Shown: positions 40,704-49,717 of the stretch, piece by piece
Layout of the letters: each line of letters opens with the position of its first letter
How positions within the stretch are numbered: the first letter of the stretch is position 1
The notes under the pieces: model-generated
What the model saw: the letters and a program-made list of their open reading frames with translations, nothing else
Database searches by the model: none
What the model was told of the DNA's origin: nothing
NCBI GenBank assembly: GCA_964398785.1
Contig: CAYNNQ010000018.1
Coordinates: 1 to 52,501, forward strand
Length of the DNA stretch: 52,501 nt
Direction of reading: 5' to 3'
From: CAYNNQ01 sp964398785
Lineage (GTDB): Bacteria; Desulfobacterota; Desulfovibrionia; Desulfovibrionales; Desulfonatronovibrionaceae
Translations under genes and position numbers: made by a program

Positions 40704-41579
40704 GCGTGAAATATGGAATTTGTAAAACCGAACCCCGCGTTTATGCAAATAAGTACAAAATCCTCTTTGAGCCCTTTCTTCACGAAAAAAAGCCACCAAA
40801 GAAGAACCGGAACCACTCAAGACACATCCGGAGGCCATAAAACTATAGGCAATCATCTTCAATCTGGCAAGTTGAGGAAAACCGGGGAATACAACATGTT
40901 CAAACGAATTATAAAGAGCAATGTTGCGAATGGAGGTGGATTTATTATCTTTCCACTCCCAATTTGTCAAGGTTTGCATACCAGGACCAGTATCCGAGGG
41001 GTTTTCGTCCCAACTCCGATAAGCCCAGGCTGTAGACACCTGATATTCCGGACAAACAAGTACCGCCCAAAAATGACCGCAATGCATCCGCACAGGCTGA
41101 ATGACCTCACCTATGCCGGTAACCCTGGCTGGTTCATTCACCAGGAAGAAAGGGACATCCGCCCCCAGATTTCCGGCCAGGTCCACCAATCTTGACCAAG
41201 ACAGCCCCCATTCACCGGCTTTTAAATTCAGGAACCAAAGCATACCCGCCGCATTCGAACTCCCCCCTCCTAACCCTGCTCCATCCGGGATATTTTTTTT
41301 CAAGTACACTTTTAAAGGAGGATTGAACCCTGTATGTCGACTGTACTCTTTATAGGCCCGAAAAACTGAATTTCCCTCTTCCAAACGCGGCAGGGAACAA
41401 CTGAACTCAATCCCCCGGTAATCGCCGGGATATATGATCATTTCATCTGAGGGGTAATCCAGAGGCAAAAAAAGGGATTCTATATTGTGGTATCCGTCCG
41501 CTCTACGACCCAATATACGCAGATACAAATTCACCTTGCACCCGCAACGGATTGTTTGGGCAGCAAGCAGGTGGCTCAT
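40683..41579 (-). CDS. ispE: 4-diphosphocytidyl-2-C-methyl-D-erythritol kinase
   Basis: GHMP kinase of the MEP isoprenoid pathway. The 298-residue protein has IRCGCKVNLYLRILGRRADGYHNIESLF at the N-terminus, the ATP loop IPDGAGLGGGSSNAAGML near 105, LGADVPFFLV, and the C-terminal GCVLSGSGSSLVAFF. The last codons, from about SRWGVAKR to the TAA stop, lie inside the 5' part of tRNA-Gln, an overlap of about 21 nt on the same strand; the sequence after ALSGSGSS is otherwise normal. The start ATG has only a weak ribosome-binding site. Confidence 0.95.
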   Translation of the reverse strand: MSHLLAAQTIRCGCKVNLYLRILGRRADGYHNIESLFLPLDYPSDEMIIYPGDYRGIEFSCSLPRLEEGNSVFRAYKEYSRHTGFNPPLKVYLKKNIPDGAGLGGGSSNAAGMLWFLNLKAGEWGLSWSRLVDLAGNLGADVPFFLVNEPARVTGIGEVIQPVRMHCGHFWAVLVCPEYQVSTAWAYRSWDENPSDTGPGMQTLTNWEWKDNKSTSIRNIALYNSFEHVVFPGFPQLARLKMIAYSFMASGCVLSGSGSSLVAFFREERAQRGFCTYLHKRGVRFYKFHISRWGVAKR

Positions 41580-41736
41580 CTGTTATCCAAAATAATTGTG
41601 ATAGCAGGCAGATTTAAAATGCGTCCCGCTGTAAAAGTAAAGTGGGACCTCAGCGAATTTTCCTGCAAAAAGTCATCAAAGTGGTGCAACTCAACAAACC
41701 GCCTTGCCTAAGCTATTGATTTTCATATTTTCTGGC

Positions 41737-41762
41737 CCCTGCAAAATATTTTTTGCAGGGGT
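41737..41762. repeat. Hairpin with AT core (repeat family C) after degP
   Basis: CCCCTGCAAAATATTTTTTG then CAGGGG is a near-perfect palindrome downstream of the degP-like gene. Related sequences lie at about 48031-48062 and 49513-49544. It has no poly-T tail on the minus strand, so it may stabilise mRNA rather than terminate; I cannot tell which. Confidence 0.5.
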
Positions 41763-41783
41763 ATTCCAGCATTATCCATGAAA

Positions 41784-43214
41784 CTATTTATTACCTTCCA
41801 ATTTAATGGTTTTAAAGAAGTTACGGCCTTCTCGCTTTATAAGCAGCAAAAGAACCCCTTTATTTTTTGCATCCTGCTCGAATATTTTCCAGAATTCCTC
41901 CACAGCTTTCACTGTTTTACCGTTCGCCTGTAATATTATATCCCCGGGCTTAATCCCATTGGAAGCAGCAGGAGAGCCACGTTTGACCGCGGTTACCAGC
42001 ACACCAACATCGGGAGGGGTATCCGTGGCCCTGGATTCTTCCGGCTTTAGCGGGCGAAGAGCCAGCCCCAAGGTACTGTCCTCGGCTTTGGGTTCCTTTT
42101 CTTCCTTGGCCGCAGCCTGAGTACTGCGTTTGCCGAGCTGTAATTCCTCATCCAGGACCTTGCCCTCCCGCCATAGGGTTAAACGTACCTTTTGATCAGG
42201 ATGCATTTTACCGATCATGCGGGTTAAATCGGAAGCATCCTCCACTGATTTTCCATTGACGGCAACAATTATATCCCCTTCCTTTATACCGGCCTTGTCC
42301 GCTGGGTCCCCGGGGCGGACAGAAGCAATCAGGGCGCCGGTGGAACGATCAAATCCCAACGCCTTTGCTGTCTCCTTATCCAAATCCTGGATGGTTACTC
42401 CCAACCACCCCCTTCTCACTTCTTTGTATTTCTTGAGCTGAGAGATTACGTTCTTGGCCAGGTTGCTGGGGATAGCAAAGCCAATCCCCTGCCCGGAAGA
42501 AACAATAGCGGTATTGATACCTATAACCTCGCCCTGCATATTCAAAAGAGGGCCTCCGCTATTTCCCGGATTGATCGAGGCATCTGTCTGGATAAAATTA
42601 TCATATGGCCCCGCGCCAATAACCCGGCCCTTGGCACTGATAATCCCGGCAGTGACTGTATTGTCCAGACCAAAGGGATTCCCGATTGCCACAGCCCATT
42701 GTCCAACATCCATCTCTTTGGAATCTCCAAATTCAAGAACCGGGAGATCAATGTCCGCATCTATCCGTATCAAAGCCAGATCGGTTTCCGGATCGGTGCC
42801 AATCACCTCAGCCGCATAGCTCTTTTCTTCTCCCTCGAGACGAAATTTCACTTTTATCTTGTCCGCGTCCTTGACCACATGGTGATTGGTTACGATGAGT
42901 CCTTCCTTGGAAAGGATAAACCCGGAGCCCAGGGAACGCTGTTTGCGAGATCCCTGGAATTTATCGCCGAAAAATTTCCGGAATTGATCGAAAAAATCGC
43001 CGAAAGGATGGTCCTTTTGGGGCATTCCCTGAAAAAATTGTTTCATGTTGGGCTGTTCAACTGTTTTTAGTGTATAGATGTTGACCACGGCATCCCCGGC
43101 TTGCTCGGCCAGATCGGTAAACTGCGGCAGTTTTTGAGCCATTGCCCCGGAACAAAATAAAAACAGACCTAGCAAAGTAGTGGCCAAATAACCTGAGATT
43201 TTTCTAAACAACAT
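41784..43214 (-). CDS. degP: DegP/HtrA-type periplasmic serine endoprotease
   Basis: Periplasmic protease and chaperone of misfolded envelope proteins. The 476-residue protein has a signal peptide (LATTLLGLFLFCSGAMA, cleavage near residue 26), a trypsin-like domain with H112 (TNHHVV), D145 (TDLALI) and S219 (GNSGGPL), and two PDZ domains (GWLGVTIQDLDKETAKALGF, about 270-360, and TPPDVGVLVTAVKRGSPAASNG, about 395-470). A charged linker separates the PDZ domains. AAAGGAGG precedes the ATG. Divergent from the fadD-type gene. Upstream on the minus strand TTGACA (43277-43282) could be a -35 box, but the -10 is unclear. Confidence 0.95.
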   Translation of the reverse strand: MLFRKISGYLATTLLGLFLFCSGAMAQKLPQFTDLAEQAGDAVVNIYTLKTVEQPNMKQFFQGMPQKDHPFGDFFDQFRKFFGDKFQGSRKQRSLGSGFILSKEGLIVTNHHVVKDADKIKVKFRLEGEEKSYAAEVIGTDPETDLALIRIDADIDLPVLEFGDSKEMDVGQWAVAIGNPFGLDNTVTAGIISAKGRVIGAGPYDNFIQTDASINPGNSGGPLLNMQGEVIGINTAIVSSGQGIGFAIPSNLAKNVISQLKKYKEVRRGWLGVTIQDLDKETAKALGFDRSTGALIASVRPGDPADKAGIKEGDIIVAVNGKSVEDASDLTRMIGKMHPDQKVRLTLWREGKVLDEELQLGKRSTQAAAKEEKEPKAEDSTLGLALRPLKPEESRATDTPPDVGVLVTAVKRGSPAASNGIKPGDIILQANGKTVKAVEEFWKIFEQDAKNKGVLLLLIKREGRNFFKTIKLEGNK

Positions 43215-43442
43215 ATTTCCCTCCTTTAATGACTATAGTTGTATACAGCTTTCTTTAGTTTGCATTTTTTCCCGGATGTCAACCACACCTAACGCAAAAA
43301 GCTCGGCCAACCTCCGGAACATCAAATTCGGCTGGGATTTTGTTTATATATCCCTCTTGCCCCTTTTGGTCAAAATTGTAAGTTGATTCGAGACAAATTT
43401 TACTTTACGGGAAGCAAAAACGAACCTGGGAGAAGCAAGCAA

Positions 43443-45134
43443 ATGGGCGATCCGGAAATAAATCGTATCTGGCTCCAGAGCTACGACAGGAAAATATCCT
43501 CCACTCTGGAATATGAAAATATCCCGATTTTCGAATACCTGGACCGAGCGGCGGAAGAATCTCCCCGGTCCACCGCCATAACTTTCAATAACTGGAAAAT
43601 GTCCTATTCCCGGCTCCGAAAAATCACCGAAAGAATGGCTGCTAATCTGCGCTCCTTTGGACTGCAACCCGGGGATCGAGTGGCCATTATGCTCCCCAAC
43701 ACCCCGCAAGCGATCATGTCTTACTGGGCAGTACTCAAGTCCGGAGGCACCGTGGTCATGGTCAATCCATTATATATGGAAAAAGAACTGTTGCACCACT
43801 TTAATGATTCCGGAGCCAAGATCCTGATCACCTTAAATATGCTCTGGCCAAAGATAGAAAAGCTCCTCCCCGGATTCAACCTGGAAAGAGTATTTATAAC
43901 TCACATCTCCGACTGTCTCCGAATGCCTCAAAGCCTTTTATATGAACTACAGAACAAAAAAAACGGACAAAGTCCCCAATTGCCCTATGACCATAAAAAC
44001 ATAATCCCCTGGAAAAAACTACTCAGGAAAGGGGAAAAATTTATCAAATATACTCCGGATCCCCGGGAGGAAATCGCCGCACTGCAATATACAGGGGGGA
44101 CTACCGGGATTTCCAAGGGAGTTATGCTCACTCATTACAATCTGGCGGTTAATGTACAGCAATGCCTGGAGATTCTTCATTCCGTGGGCGGAGAAAAAGA
44201 TACTGTTTTAGGACTTTTGCCCTATTTCCATATTTATGGAATGACCGTATGTATTAATTTCCCTACCGCACTAATGGCCACCCTGGCTCCTTTCCCCCGT
44301 TTCTCTCCCCGGGAGGTATTGAAATCCATCCAAAAGCTGCGACCGACTATTTTTCCTTCCGCACCAGCCATTTTTTCCTCCTTGTTGCAGCAAAAAGACA
44401 TTGATAAATTCGACATATCCTCCATAAAATACTGTATATCCGGTTCAGCCCCTATTCCGGGAGATTCCATCAACCGCTTCAGACAACTCACAGGAGCGGA
44501 GATAATAGAGGGATACGGCTTGACCGAAGCCTCCCCGATCACCCATCTTAATCCCTTGGAGGGAGTGAGAAAACAAGGATCAATAGGCCTCCCTTTTCCA
44601 GACACTGACGCCCGGATAGTCGATATGGAAGTGGGGAACATCCCTCTTCCTCCGGGTAAAGTCGGAGAGCTAACCATCCGGGCCCCGCAGGTAATGAAGG
44701 GATATTGGAACCGTCCGGAAGAAACCGCGACTTCCCTGCGCAACTACTGGCTGTACACCGGGGACATAGGGTATATGGACGAAGAAGGTTATTTCTTTAT
44801 CGTGGACCGAAAAAAGGACCTAATCATATCCGGAGGGTACAATATATATCCCCGGGAGATAGACGAAGTGCTGCATGAGCATCCGCAAATCAAGGAAGCT
44901 ATCACCGTGGGGATCCCGCACAGGACTCGGGGAGAGAGCGTCAAGGCATTTGTAGTGCCAGAACCCGGATCCGAGCTCTCTCGAAGGAATATAATCAGCT
45001 TTTGCCGGGAAAAACTCGCCAATTACAAAGTCCCCAAAAAGATTGAATTCCGTGAAGACCTACCCAAGACCATGGTGGGCAAAATACTGCGCCGGGCCTT
45101 AAGGGAAGAGGAAATTAGCCAAAAGAACGAATGA
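43443..45134 (+). CDS. fadD: Long-chain acyl-CoA synthetase (AMP-binding)
   Basis: Activates fatty acids with ATP and CoA. The 563-residue protein shows the P-loop-like YTGGTTGISKGVMLTHYNL, GYGLTEASPITHLNPL (motif for adenylate binding) and the hinge YTGDIGYMDEEGYFFIVDRKKDLIISGGYNIYPREIDEVL, then KTMVGKILRRALRE with the C-terminal lysine. I chose the ATG at 43443 over a TTG at 43383; GGGAGAAG lies upstream. It is alone on its strand: degP is divergent and the acidic zinc-ribbon gene follows after 102 bp. Substrate chain length is not readable here, so the symbol is by similarity. Confidence 0.9.
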   Translation: MGDPEINRIWLQSYDRKISSTLEYENIPIFEYLDRAAEESPRSTAITFNNWKMSYSRLRKITERMAANLRSFGLQPGDRVAIMLPNTPQAIMSYWAVLKSGGTVVMVNPLYMEKELLHHFNDSGAKILITLNMLWPKIEKLLPGFNLERVFITHISDCLRMPQSLLYELQNKKNGQSPQLPYDHKNIIPWKKLLRKGEKFIKYTPDPREEIAALQYTGGTTGISKGVMLTHYNLAVNVQQCLEILHSVGGEKDTVLGLLPYFHIYGMTVCINFPTALMATLAPFPRFSPREVLKSIQKLRPTIFPSAPAIFSSLLQQKDIDKFDISSIKYCISGSAPIPGDSINRFRQLTGAEIIEGYGLTEASPITHLNPLEGVRKQGSIGLPFPDTDARIVDMEVGNIPLPPGKVGELTIRAPQVMKGYWNRPEETATSLRNYWLYTGDIGYMDEEGYFFIVDRKKDLIISGGYNIYPREIDEVLHEHPQIKEAITVGIPHRTRGESVKAFVVPEPGSELSRRNIISFCREKLANYKVPKKIEFREDLPKTMVGKILRRALREEEISQKNE

Positions 45135-45236
45135 AACATACCTTGGATCTTGATTTTGTGCACACTGCTTGCTTCTTATCCCATTCCGCGTTAAATTCAA
45201 TTAAAAGTCATAAAAAATAATTCCCTTGGAGGAGAC

Positions 45237-46184
45237 ATGTATTGTTTCAAATGCAAGTACACATCCTTTGACCATTTTTCCAAATGCCCCAAATGCGGAC
45301 GGGATTGGAGTGAGGACAAAAAAAAGATAAATTCGGATTGGATCGGGTATAATGAAAATCCGTGGTTACAGGCGGAAAGCAACGCTTTCCAGTTTGAGCA
45401 AAATCAAGAATCCCCCCTGATATCCGGATTTGAGGAGGAAGACATGGAATTCTCCTTTGAAGGGGAAAAGTCGGAAGAGGCCGCTGGAAGTGAGGAGAAG
45501 GGGGAAGAAAAATCCGTCTCCGACACGCCGGAAGATAACCTCATTGATTATTTTCAGGAAGAAGACTCGGACGGTGAAGAGCCCATACTGGAGTTCGACA
45601 CCGAGGACATAAAGCACGAGGAGTCAAACGGAAAGACCGAAGTAGATTCCGGAGAAGAAATAGATATATCCGAGCTGGAATGGGAAGAAGAAGACTTGGA
45701 CAGCTCAGCAGAGACAAATACCGAATTTGAAAAGCATACCTCGGAAACCGGGGATGAAAGCCTCGACCTTGAAGGTAGCGAATCCCTTGAGGAGACCGAA
45801 GCTGCCTCTACCCAAAAGGATACGGAGGGAGAGGAAGCGCGAACGGATAAAAAACCAGAGACCCAAAAAACAGAAGGAATAGACGACCTGGAAAGCCTGG
45901 ATCTCGATTGGGAGGCGGAAGATGGGGAACAAAACATAGAATCCGGCAAAAAAGACACTTCCAGCTCAGGAGAAAACTCTGTCTCGCATTCGGAAGAAGA
46001 AATACTCGTGGACCTCTCAATGGAAGACATTGATGAAGACATTTTTGAAGAGGCGGAAAACAAGGAAAAAGAAACCACTTCCCCGCAGCAGACTAAAACA
46101 AACGGGGATAGAGGAGAAAACAACGGAGAAATGGACGGAGACATCGACTATCCTGAACTGGACCTGCTCGAAGAAGAAAAATAG
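45237..46184 (+). CDS. Acidic protein with N-terminal zinc ribbon, unknown function
   Basis: A 315-residue protein with C3-x2-C6 and C17-x2-C20 (MYCFKCKYTSFDHFSKCPKC), a probable zinc ribbon, followed by almost 280 residues rich in glutamate and aspartate (for example FEEEDMEFSFEGEKSEEAAG and DISELEWEEEDLDSSAE) and no clear fold, with periodic EEDID/LDLE-like blocks. It is predicted to be extremely acidic and largely disordered. GGAGGAG directly precedes the ATG, so the start is firm. It may bind basic partners such as RNA-binding or DNA-binding proteins, but that is only a guess; no function is recognised. It follows the fadD-type gene. Confidence 0.8.
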   Translation: MYCFKCKYTSFDHFSKCPKCGRDWSEDKKKINSDWIGYNENPWLQAESNAFQFEQNQESPLISGFEEEDMEFSFEGEKSEEAAGSEEKGEEKSVSDTPEDNLIDYFQEEDSDGEEPILEFDTEDIKHEESNGKTEVDSGEEIDISELEWEEEDLDSSAETNTEFEKHTSETGDESLDLEGSESLEETEAASTQKDTEGEEARTDKKPETQKTEGIDDLESLDLDWEAEDGEQNIESGKKDTSSSGENSVSHSEEEILVDLSMEDIDEDIFEEAENKEKETTSPQQTKTNGDRGENNGEMDGDIDYPELDLLEEEK

Positions 46185-46294
46185 TCTCCGCTGCCTCCCC
46201 AAAAATAGTTAAAACAAATATTTATCCGCAATATCCCCATATCCCCTTGCTCTGTAGGAAACATCCTTTTTTTTTGAATGCTCCCCAAGATAGT

Positions 46295-47665
46295 TCAGCT
46301 GCTCAGGGGAGGTTGCGCGCTTAGCTGATCCCCTTCCCCCCAGCTGTCCTCCGGCGGTGGGACGGGGAAGTAATCCTCATGATGCTCCACCACTGCATCC
46401 ACTGGAACAAATTTATATCCGAGTATATCAATCACATCCTCGTATTTCTGCATAATCTCTTCGTGCGTATTTCCGGGGATATCCACGACACAATACCTAA
46501 AACTCTGGGGGTTGTGCTTAAAATCGGAAAGATTGAAGCCTTCCTGAACCAGGTTGCGCACATAAACTTCCGGATATTTAAGGCGAAGTTCTTCGTACGC
46601 ACTCTGGGTCGGGGTCTGCAGGATCTTTGCATCGGAAAAATTATGCAACTCAAAATTATAACAATAAGAAAAGCGTTCTTTGGCCGCGTTCGGAGACAAG
46701 TCGGGCCGTTTTCCCACCGCCACATCGCACTGCAAATGTAAAGGATCAAACCCTCGGACAGCCTCGATGGTTTTGGCAAACTGAAAAGCTATCCGGCTAT
46801 TTATTTCCACGATCTTGAAGCTGCAATTTTTTTCATCCGCCCTTATCTCTAGGTTAAAAAAGCTGTTATCTATGCCCAAAGCCGGAATTACCCGGGATAG
46901 ACCTTTTTCTATTTTTTCCATCAATTCCGGGGAGAAATTATGAGGGAAAGAATGGTAAAAGAAACTGTTGGTCCCGGGATGATAATTGGCCTTGGTCATA
47001 CCGAAAAAATTTATTTCCCCCTCATACACAAAACCATCCACTGTCACCTGCTCTCCCCTTATGAACCCCTCACAAAGAAAACTGTTGCAAGTGGCAATAT
47101 TCAAAGCATTGTGATAGGAAGGTTTACGGGAAAGCGCATCCAAATAGTACTGGTTGTAACGGGCAATATCTATACTTTCCCGCGTTATGTAAGTTTCCAG
47201 CTCCGCCTGAGTCTCCACTTCATGTGTACCGAAAGAGATGTTTGATCGGGCGGGCTTAATAAAAAAAGGCAGGGACAAGCGCGCGGGATCACGTAAATAA
47301 TCCAGGGCAATTGCATAAGGAGGAGTAAACTCGGGCACCACCCTCTTCTGGATACGCCGGCACAAATATTTATTCTGACAATTGATAATGGTTTCCACCG
47401 TTGCAAAACGTTTGCCGGTTTCCTGAGCAATGATTGAAGCAATCACCGCCGAGGAGTCGTGAGTGCCAACAATGCCATGGTATAATTCCGGGTTGTTTTT
47501 TATACGTTCAATAGTCTCTTCCAGATAGTTCAATACCCCAAAACGAAGTATTTTTTCAAAAGACTCCACCGCCAATTGATAATCCGGATTATCTGCAAAG
47601 CTCTCCAAAACAAGATCGGTATCGCTAGCATCGCAGAGAAACAAAATTCTTTTTTCTGTCGTCAT
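46295..47665 (-). CDS. ATP-grasp domain protein of unknown substrate
   Basis: A 456-residue ATP-grasp ligase. An N-terminal Rossmann-like region (KRILFLCDASDTDLVLESF, GIVGTHDSSAVIASIIAQ) is followed by the grasp domain: LPFFIKPARSNISFGTHEVE with the ATP-binding lysine, CEGFIRGEQVTVDGFVYEGEINF, and FNLEIRADEKNCSFKIVEINSRIAFQF, where E and N bind Mg2+. Such enzymes join a carboxylate to an amine or thiol. No biosynthetic partner is adjacent, so substrate is unknown. AAGGAGG precedes the ATG. It converges with the acidic zinc-ribbon gene, which ends 110 bp away. Confidence 0.87.
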   Translation of the reverse strand: MTTEKRILFLCDASDTDLVLESFADNPDYQLAVESFEKILRFGVLNYLEETIERIKNNPELYHGIVGTHDSSAVIASIIAQETGKRFATVETIINCQNKYLCRRIQKRVVPEFTPPYAIALDYLRDPARLSLPFFIKPARSNISFGTHEVETQAELETYITRESIDIARYNQYYLDALSRKPSYHNALNIATCNSFLCEGFIRGEQVTVDGFVYEGEINFFGMTKANYHPGTNSFFYHSFPHNFSPELMEKIEKGLSRVIPALGIDNSFFNLEIRADEKNCSFKIVEINSRIAFQFAKTIEAVRGFDPLHLQCDVAVGKRPDLSPNAAKERFSYCYNFELHNFSDAKILQTPTQSAYEELRLKYPEVYVRNLVQEGFNLSDFKHNPQSFRYCVVDIPGNTHEEIMQKYEDVIDILGYKFVPVDAVVEHHEDYFPVPPPEDSWGEGDQLSAQPPLSS

Positions 47666-47928
47666 CTTAACCTCCTTATCATTGCACCCAGAAAATACTC
47701 AAAATGACCAGACCGTTTTTTCGTAGCAAATCCACCGAATATTTCGAATCCCGAAGGCCGGATGACGAGACCAAGAAAAATATGCGGTTCTCCAGCTGAT
47801 TGTCCATAAAACCCCGCTAAATCAAGAATCTACAGACAATATCCCCAAAAAGGAAAAATATTATTTTTTCTCTTACTCAACAAAGACGCAACTGCAAAAA
47901 GTCAAAGACTGGAGTTAAATAGTTCTTA

Positions 47929-47982
47929 TCCGGAAATTCAAAAATTTCCGGGTTAGAAATATCACATTTCCGGATGGAAACT
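47929..47982. repeat. Repeat family A, internally deleted copy
   Basis: agttcttatccggaaattca then aaaatttccgggttagaaat, followed at once by catttccggatggaaact, joins the left end and right end of family A and lacks its about 130-bp interior. Confidence 0.65.
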
Positions 47983-48030
47983 GAATACACAGATTAAATT
48001 TTACAAAGATCTGAATTTACTTAACATTTC

Positions 48031-48062
48031 CTGCAAAAATATATTTTTTACAGGCGCATCAG
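48031..48062. repeat. Hairpin with AT core (repeat family C)
   Basis: CCTGCAAAAATATATTTTTT then ACAGG, with flanks acttaacattt and cgcatc, matches 49513-49544 (cttaacactgaatgcaaaaa, then tatatttattcccggcgcatc) and resembles the hairpin at 41737-41762. It lies just beyond the amidohydrolase gene. Confidence 0.5.
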
Positions 48063-48070
48063 AGTTGCCA

Positions 48071-49333
48071 CTACTGTGGTCCAAGCGGAGAAGCTGAAGA
48101 CCACTGCTCAATATCTACCTCCCCGTTAATGGGTTCTCCTCCCTGAAAAACCATCTGTATATCCGGCAAGGAAGCCAAAACATTGATGTCCACCAAAGGA
48201 TTCTTTTTTAAGACGACGCAATCAGCCAATTTCCCTTTTTCCAGAGTTCCCACCTGCTCCAACAAGCCAATACCTGCTGCAGCCGCGCTGGTAGAGGCAA
48301 TAATGGCGGACATTTCGTCCATTATACCGTTTTTTACGTACTGCACGAGCTCCATGGTATTCTTGCCGTGAAAATTGTACGGGGTTCCTGCATCCGTTCC
48401 CATCATGACTTTCACACCCCGGGCGAAAGCCCGTTGCAAATTCTCCTTGCGTATTTTGGCTACTTCCTCGGCTTTTTCCGTCATGAAGTGCGGCAATTCA
48501 TTTTTATTGTTCGACTGTAGCATCCAGAAATTGGAACTCAAAGTAGAACTCAGAAAGACATTTTGGTCGACCATCATCTTAAGGGCCTCGTCATCGGCTA
48601 ACGTCCCATGTTCTACACTCCGTACTCCGGCCCGAATCGCGTTTTTAATGCCCTGGGCGCCGTGGGCGTGAGCAGCCGTATGCTTGCCCGCTTTCCTCCC
48701 TTCCTGGACCACCGCCCTTATCTCATCCATGTCCAACTGAGGCGCGCCGGGCTCACCTCCGGGATTCATTATGGCCCCTGTAGCCATGACTTTCAAAAAA
48801 TCCACCCCATATTTGAGCTGTTCCCTAGCGGCCTTGCGGTTTTCATCAATCCCGTCCGCCTCCTGGTAAAGGCCCCGGAAATATTCATTCCCCGCCGACT
48901 GCATACAGATTATTTTACCGCTGGCCAGGATCCGTGGACCCACTATCAATTTTTCCTCAACAGCTTTTTTGACCGCGATATCTATAAAATGAGTGGATCC
49001 GGCATTCCTTACCGTAGTAATTCCCGCCCGGATGGTATTGCCCATCTCCACCCCGGCGCGAATGGCACGCAGTTTATCTTCCACCAGACTTTCATGATAG
49101 GTATCTGCCATTCCATGCATATCCAGATGTACATGGGTATCTATCAAGCCGGGTATAACATATTTACCCTCCAGGTTATACACCCTGGCTTCCGGAGGCT
49201 CTTCAACTTCCCGCTTCTTGCCCATATCCACGATATACTCGTCTTCAAAAACAAGTACCGCCTCTTCCAGAACCCCGCCGTTGCCATCCAACAGGGTCAT
49301 ATCCTTTAAGATTGTGCGCATCGACCCGTCCAT
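48071..49333 (-). CDS. Metal-dependent amidohydrolase (imidazolonepropionase/prolidase-like)
   Basis: A cytoplasmic hydrolase of the amidohydrolase superfamily, about 420 residues. Metal ligands are visible as HxH in IDTHVHLD, the likely carboxylated lysine in FLKVMATG, two later histidines in TAAHAHG and VEHGT, and the aspartate in GTDAGTP. The flanking beta-sandwich includes VIPGLIDTH and the late GKLADCVVL. Substrate is unknown; related proteins act on dipeptides such as Xaa-Arg or on cyclic amides. Start is uncertain: ATG at 49333 or at 49321, neither with a ribosome-binding site. It is alone on its strand between two repeat-bearing spacers. Confidence 0.88.
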   Translation of the reverse strand: MDGSMRTILKDMTLLDGNGGVLEEAVLVFEDEYIVDMGKKREVEEPPEARVYNLEGKYVIPGLIDTHVHLDMHGMADTYHESLVEDKLRAIRAGVEMGNTIRAGITTVRNAGSTHFIDIAVKKAVEEKLIVGPRILASGKIICMQSAGNEYFRGLYQEADGIDENRKAAREQLKYGVDFLKVMATGAIMNPGGEPGAPQLDMDEIRAVVQEGRKAGKHTAAHAHGAQGIKNAIRAGVRSVEHGTLADDEALKMMVDQNVFLSSTLSSNFWMLQSNNKNELPHFMTEKAEEVAKIRKENLQRAFARGVKVMMGTDAGTPYNFHGKNTMELVQYVKNGIMDEMSAIIASTSAAAAGIGLLEQVGTLEKGKLADCVVLKKNPLVDINVLASLPDIQMVFQGGEPINGEVDIEQWSSASPLGPQ

Positions 49334-49512
49334 TTTCAATTTAAGATTGTAAACAAATAGTCCCAGGGGAAATAATATCTAACGGGAATCTTTCTACCTT
49401 TCTAGCTTATTGACACAACAGCAAAAAATCATACTTTAAGATTAAACGCCTAGATAAAGTTCAACAACATCCTGATTTTACTTAAGACTTTCAACTTAAA
49501 ACTTAACACTGA

Positions 49513-49544
49513 ATGCAAAAATATATTTATTCCCGGCGCATCCT
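49513..49544. repeat. Repeat family C, degenerate copy
   Basis: tgcaaaaatatatttattcc and the cggcgcatc tail match 48031-48062. The stem is broken (CCCGG in place of CAGG), so it is a relict of the palindrome. Confidence 0.4.
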
Positions 49545-49688
49545 GAATCCCAGCAATGCGGATTTTCCCTTGAAACAGCAAAACCTATTTAAGCAAAAAA
49601 AACCAGTAGTCAAGTCCAAGAAACAAATTCGGTCAATTATAGCCGAAGGAGCAAAGCCAAATTTTTACAACTCCCAGACATAAAATTC

Positions 49689-49717
49689 TTGACTAAGCAT
49701 ACAAAAAAAAATAAATA
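49689..49717 (+). promoter_or_regulatory. Sigma-70-type promoter for tRNA-Arg
   Basis: TTGACT (49689-49694), 17 bp, and TAAATA (49712-49717) lie 11 bp upstream of the tRNA-Arg start. Confidence 0.65.

Larger units (their letters stand above)
47666..48070. other. Spacer between ATP-grasp and amidohydrolase genes
   Basis: About 400 bp without a gene. It contains a shortened family A repeat (47929-47982) and a family C hairpin (48031-48062). The rest is AT-rich; 47838-47880 (atatccccaaaaaggaaaaa) resembles 12600-12635. The ATP-grasp promoter should lie near its right-hand start (47666-47780). Confidence 0.5.

Noticed and set aside
46256..46277. Possible terminator after the acidic zinc-ribbon gene (AGGA-AACA-TCCT followed by T-run)
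   Set aside because: Four base pairs only; the T-run is strong but the stem is too short to claim.
46285..46317. CTCCCC/GGGGAG hairpin at the end of the ATP-grasp gene
   Set aside because: Overlaps the end of the coding region and is not followed by T on the minus strand.
47838..47880. A fourth repeat family shared with 12590-12650 (atatccccaaaaa and following)
   Set aside because: Only about a 13-base match in AT-rich sequence; cannot be told from chance by eye.
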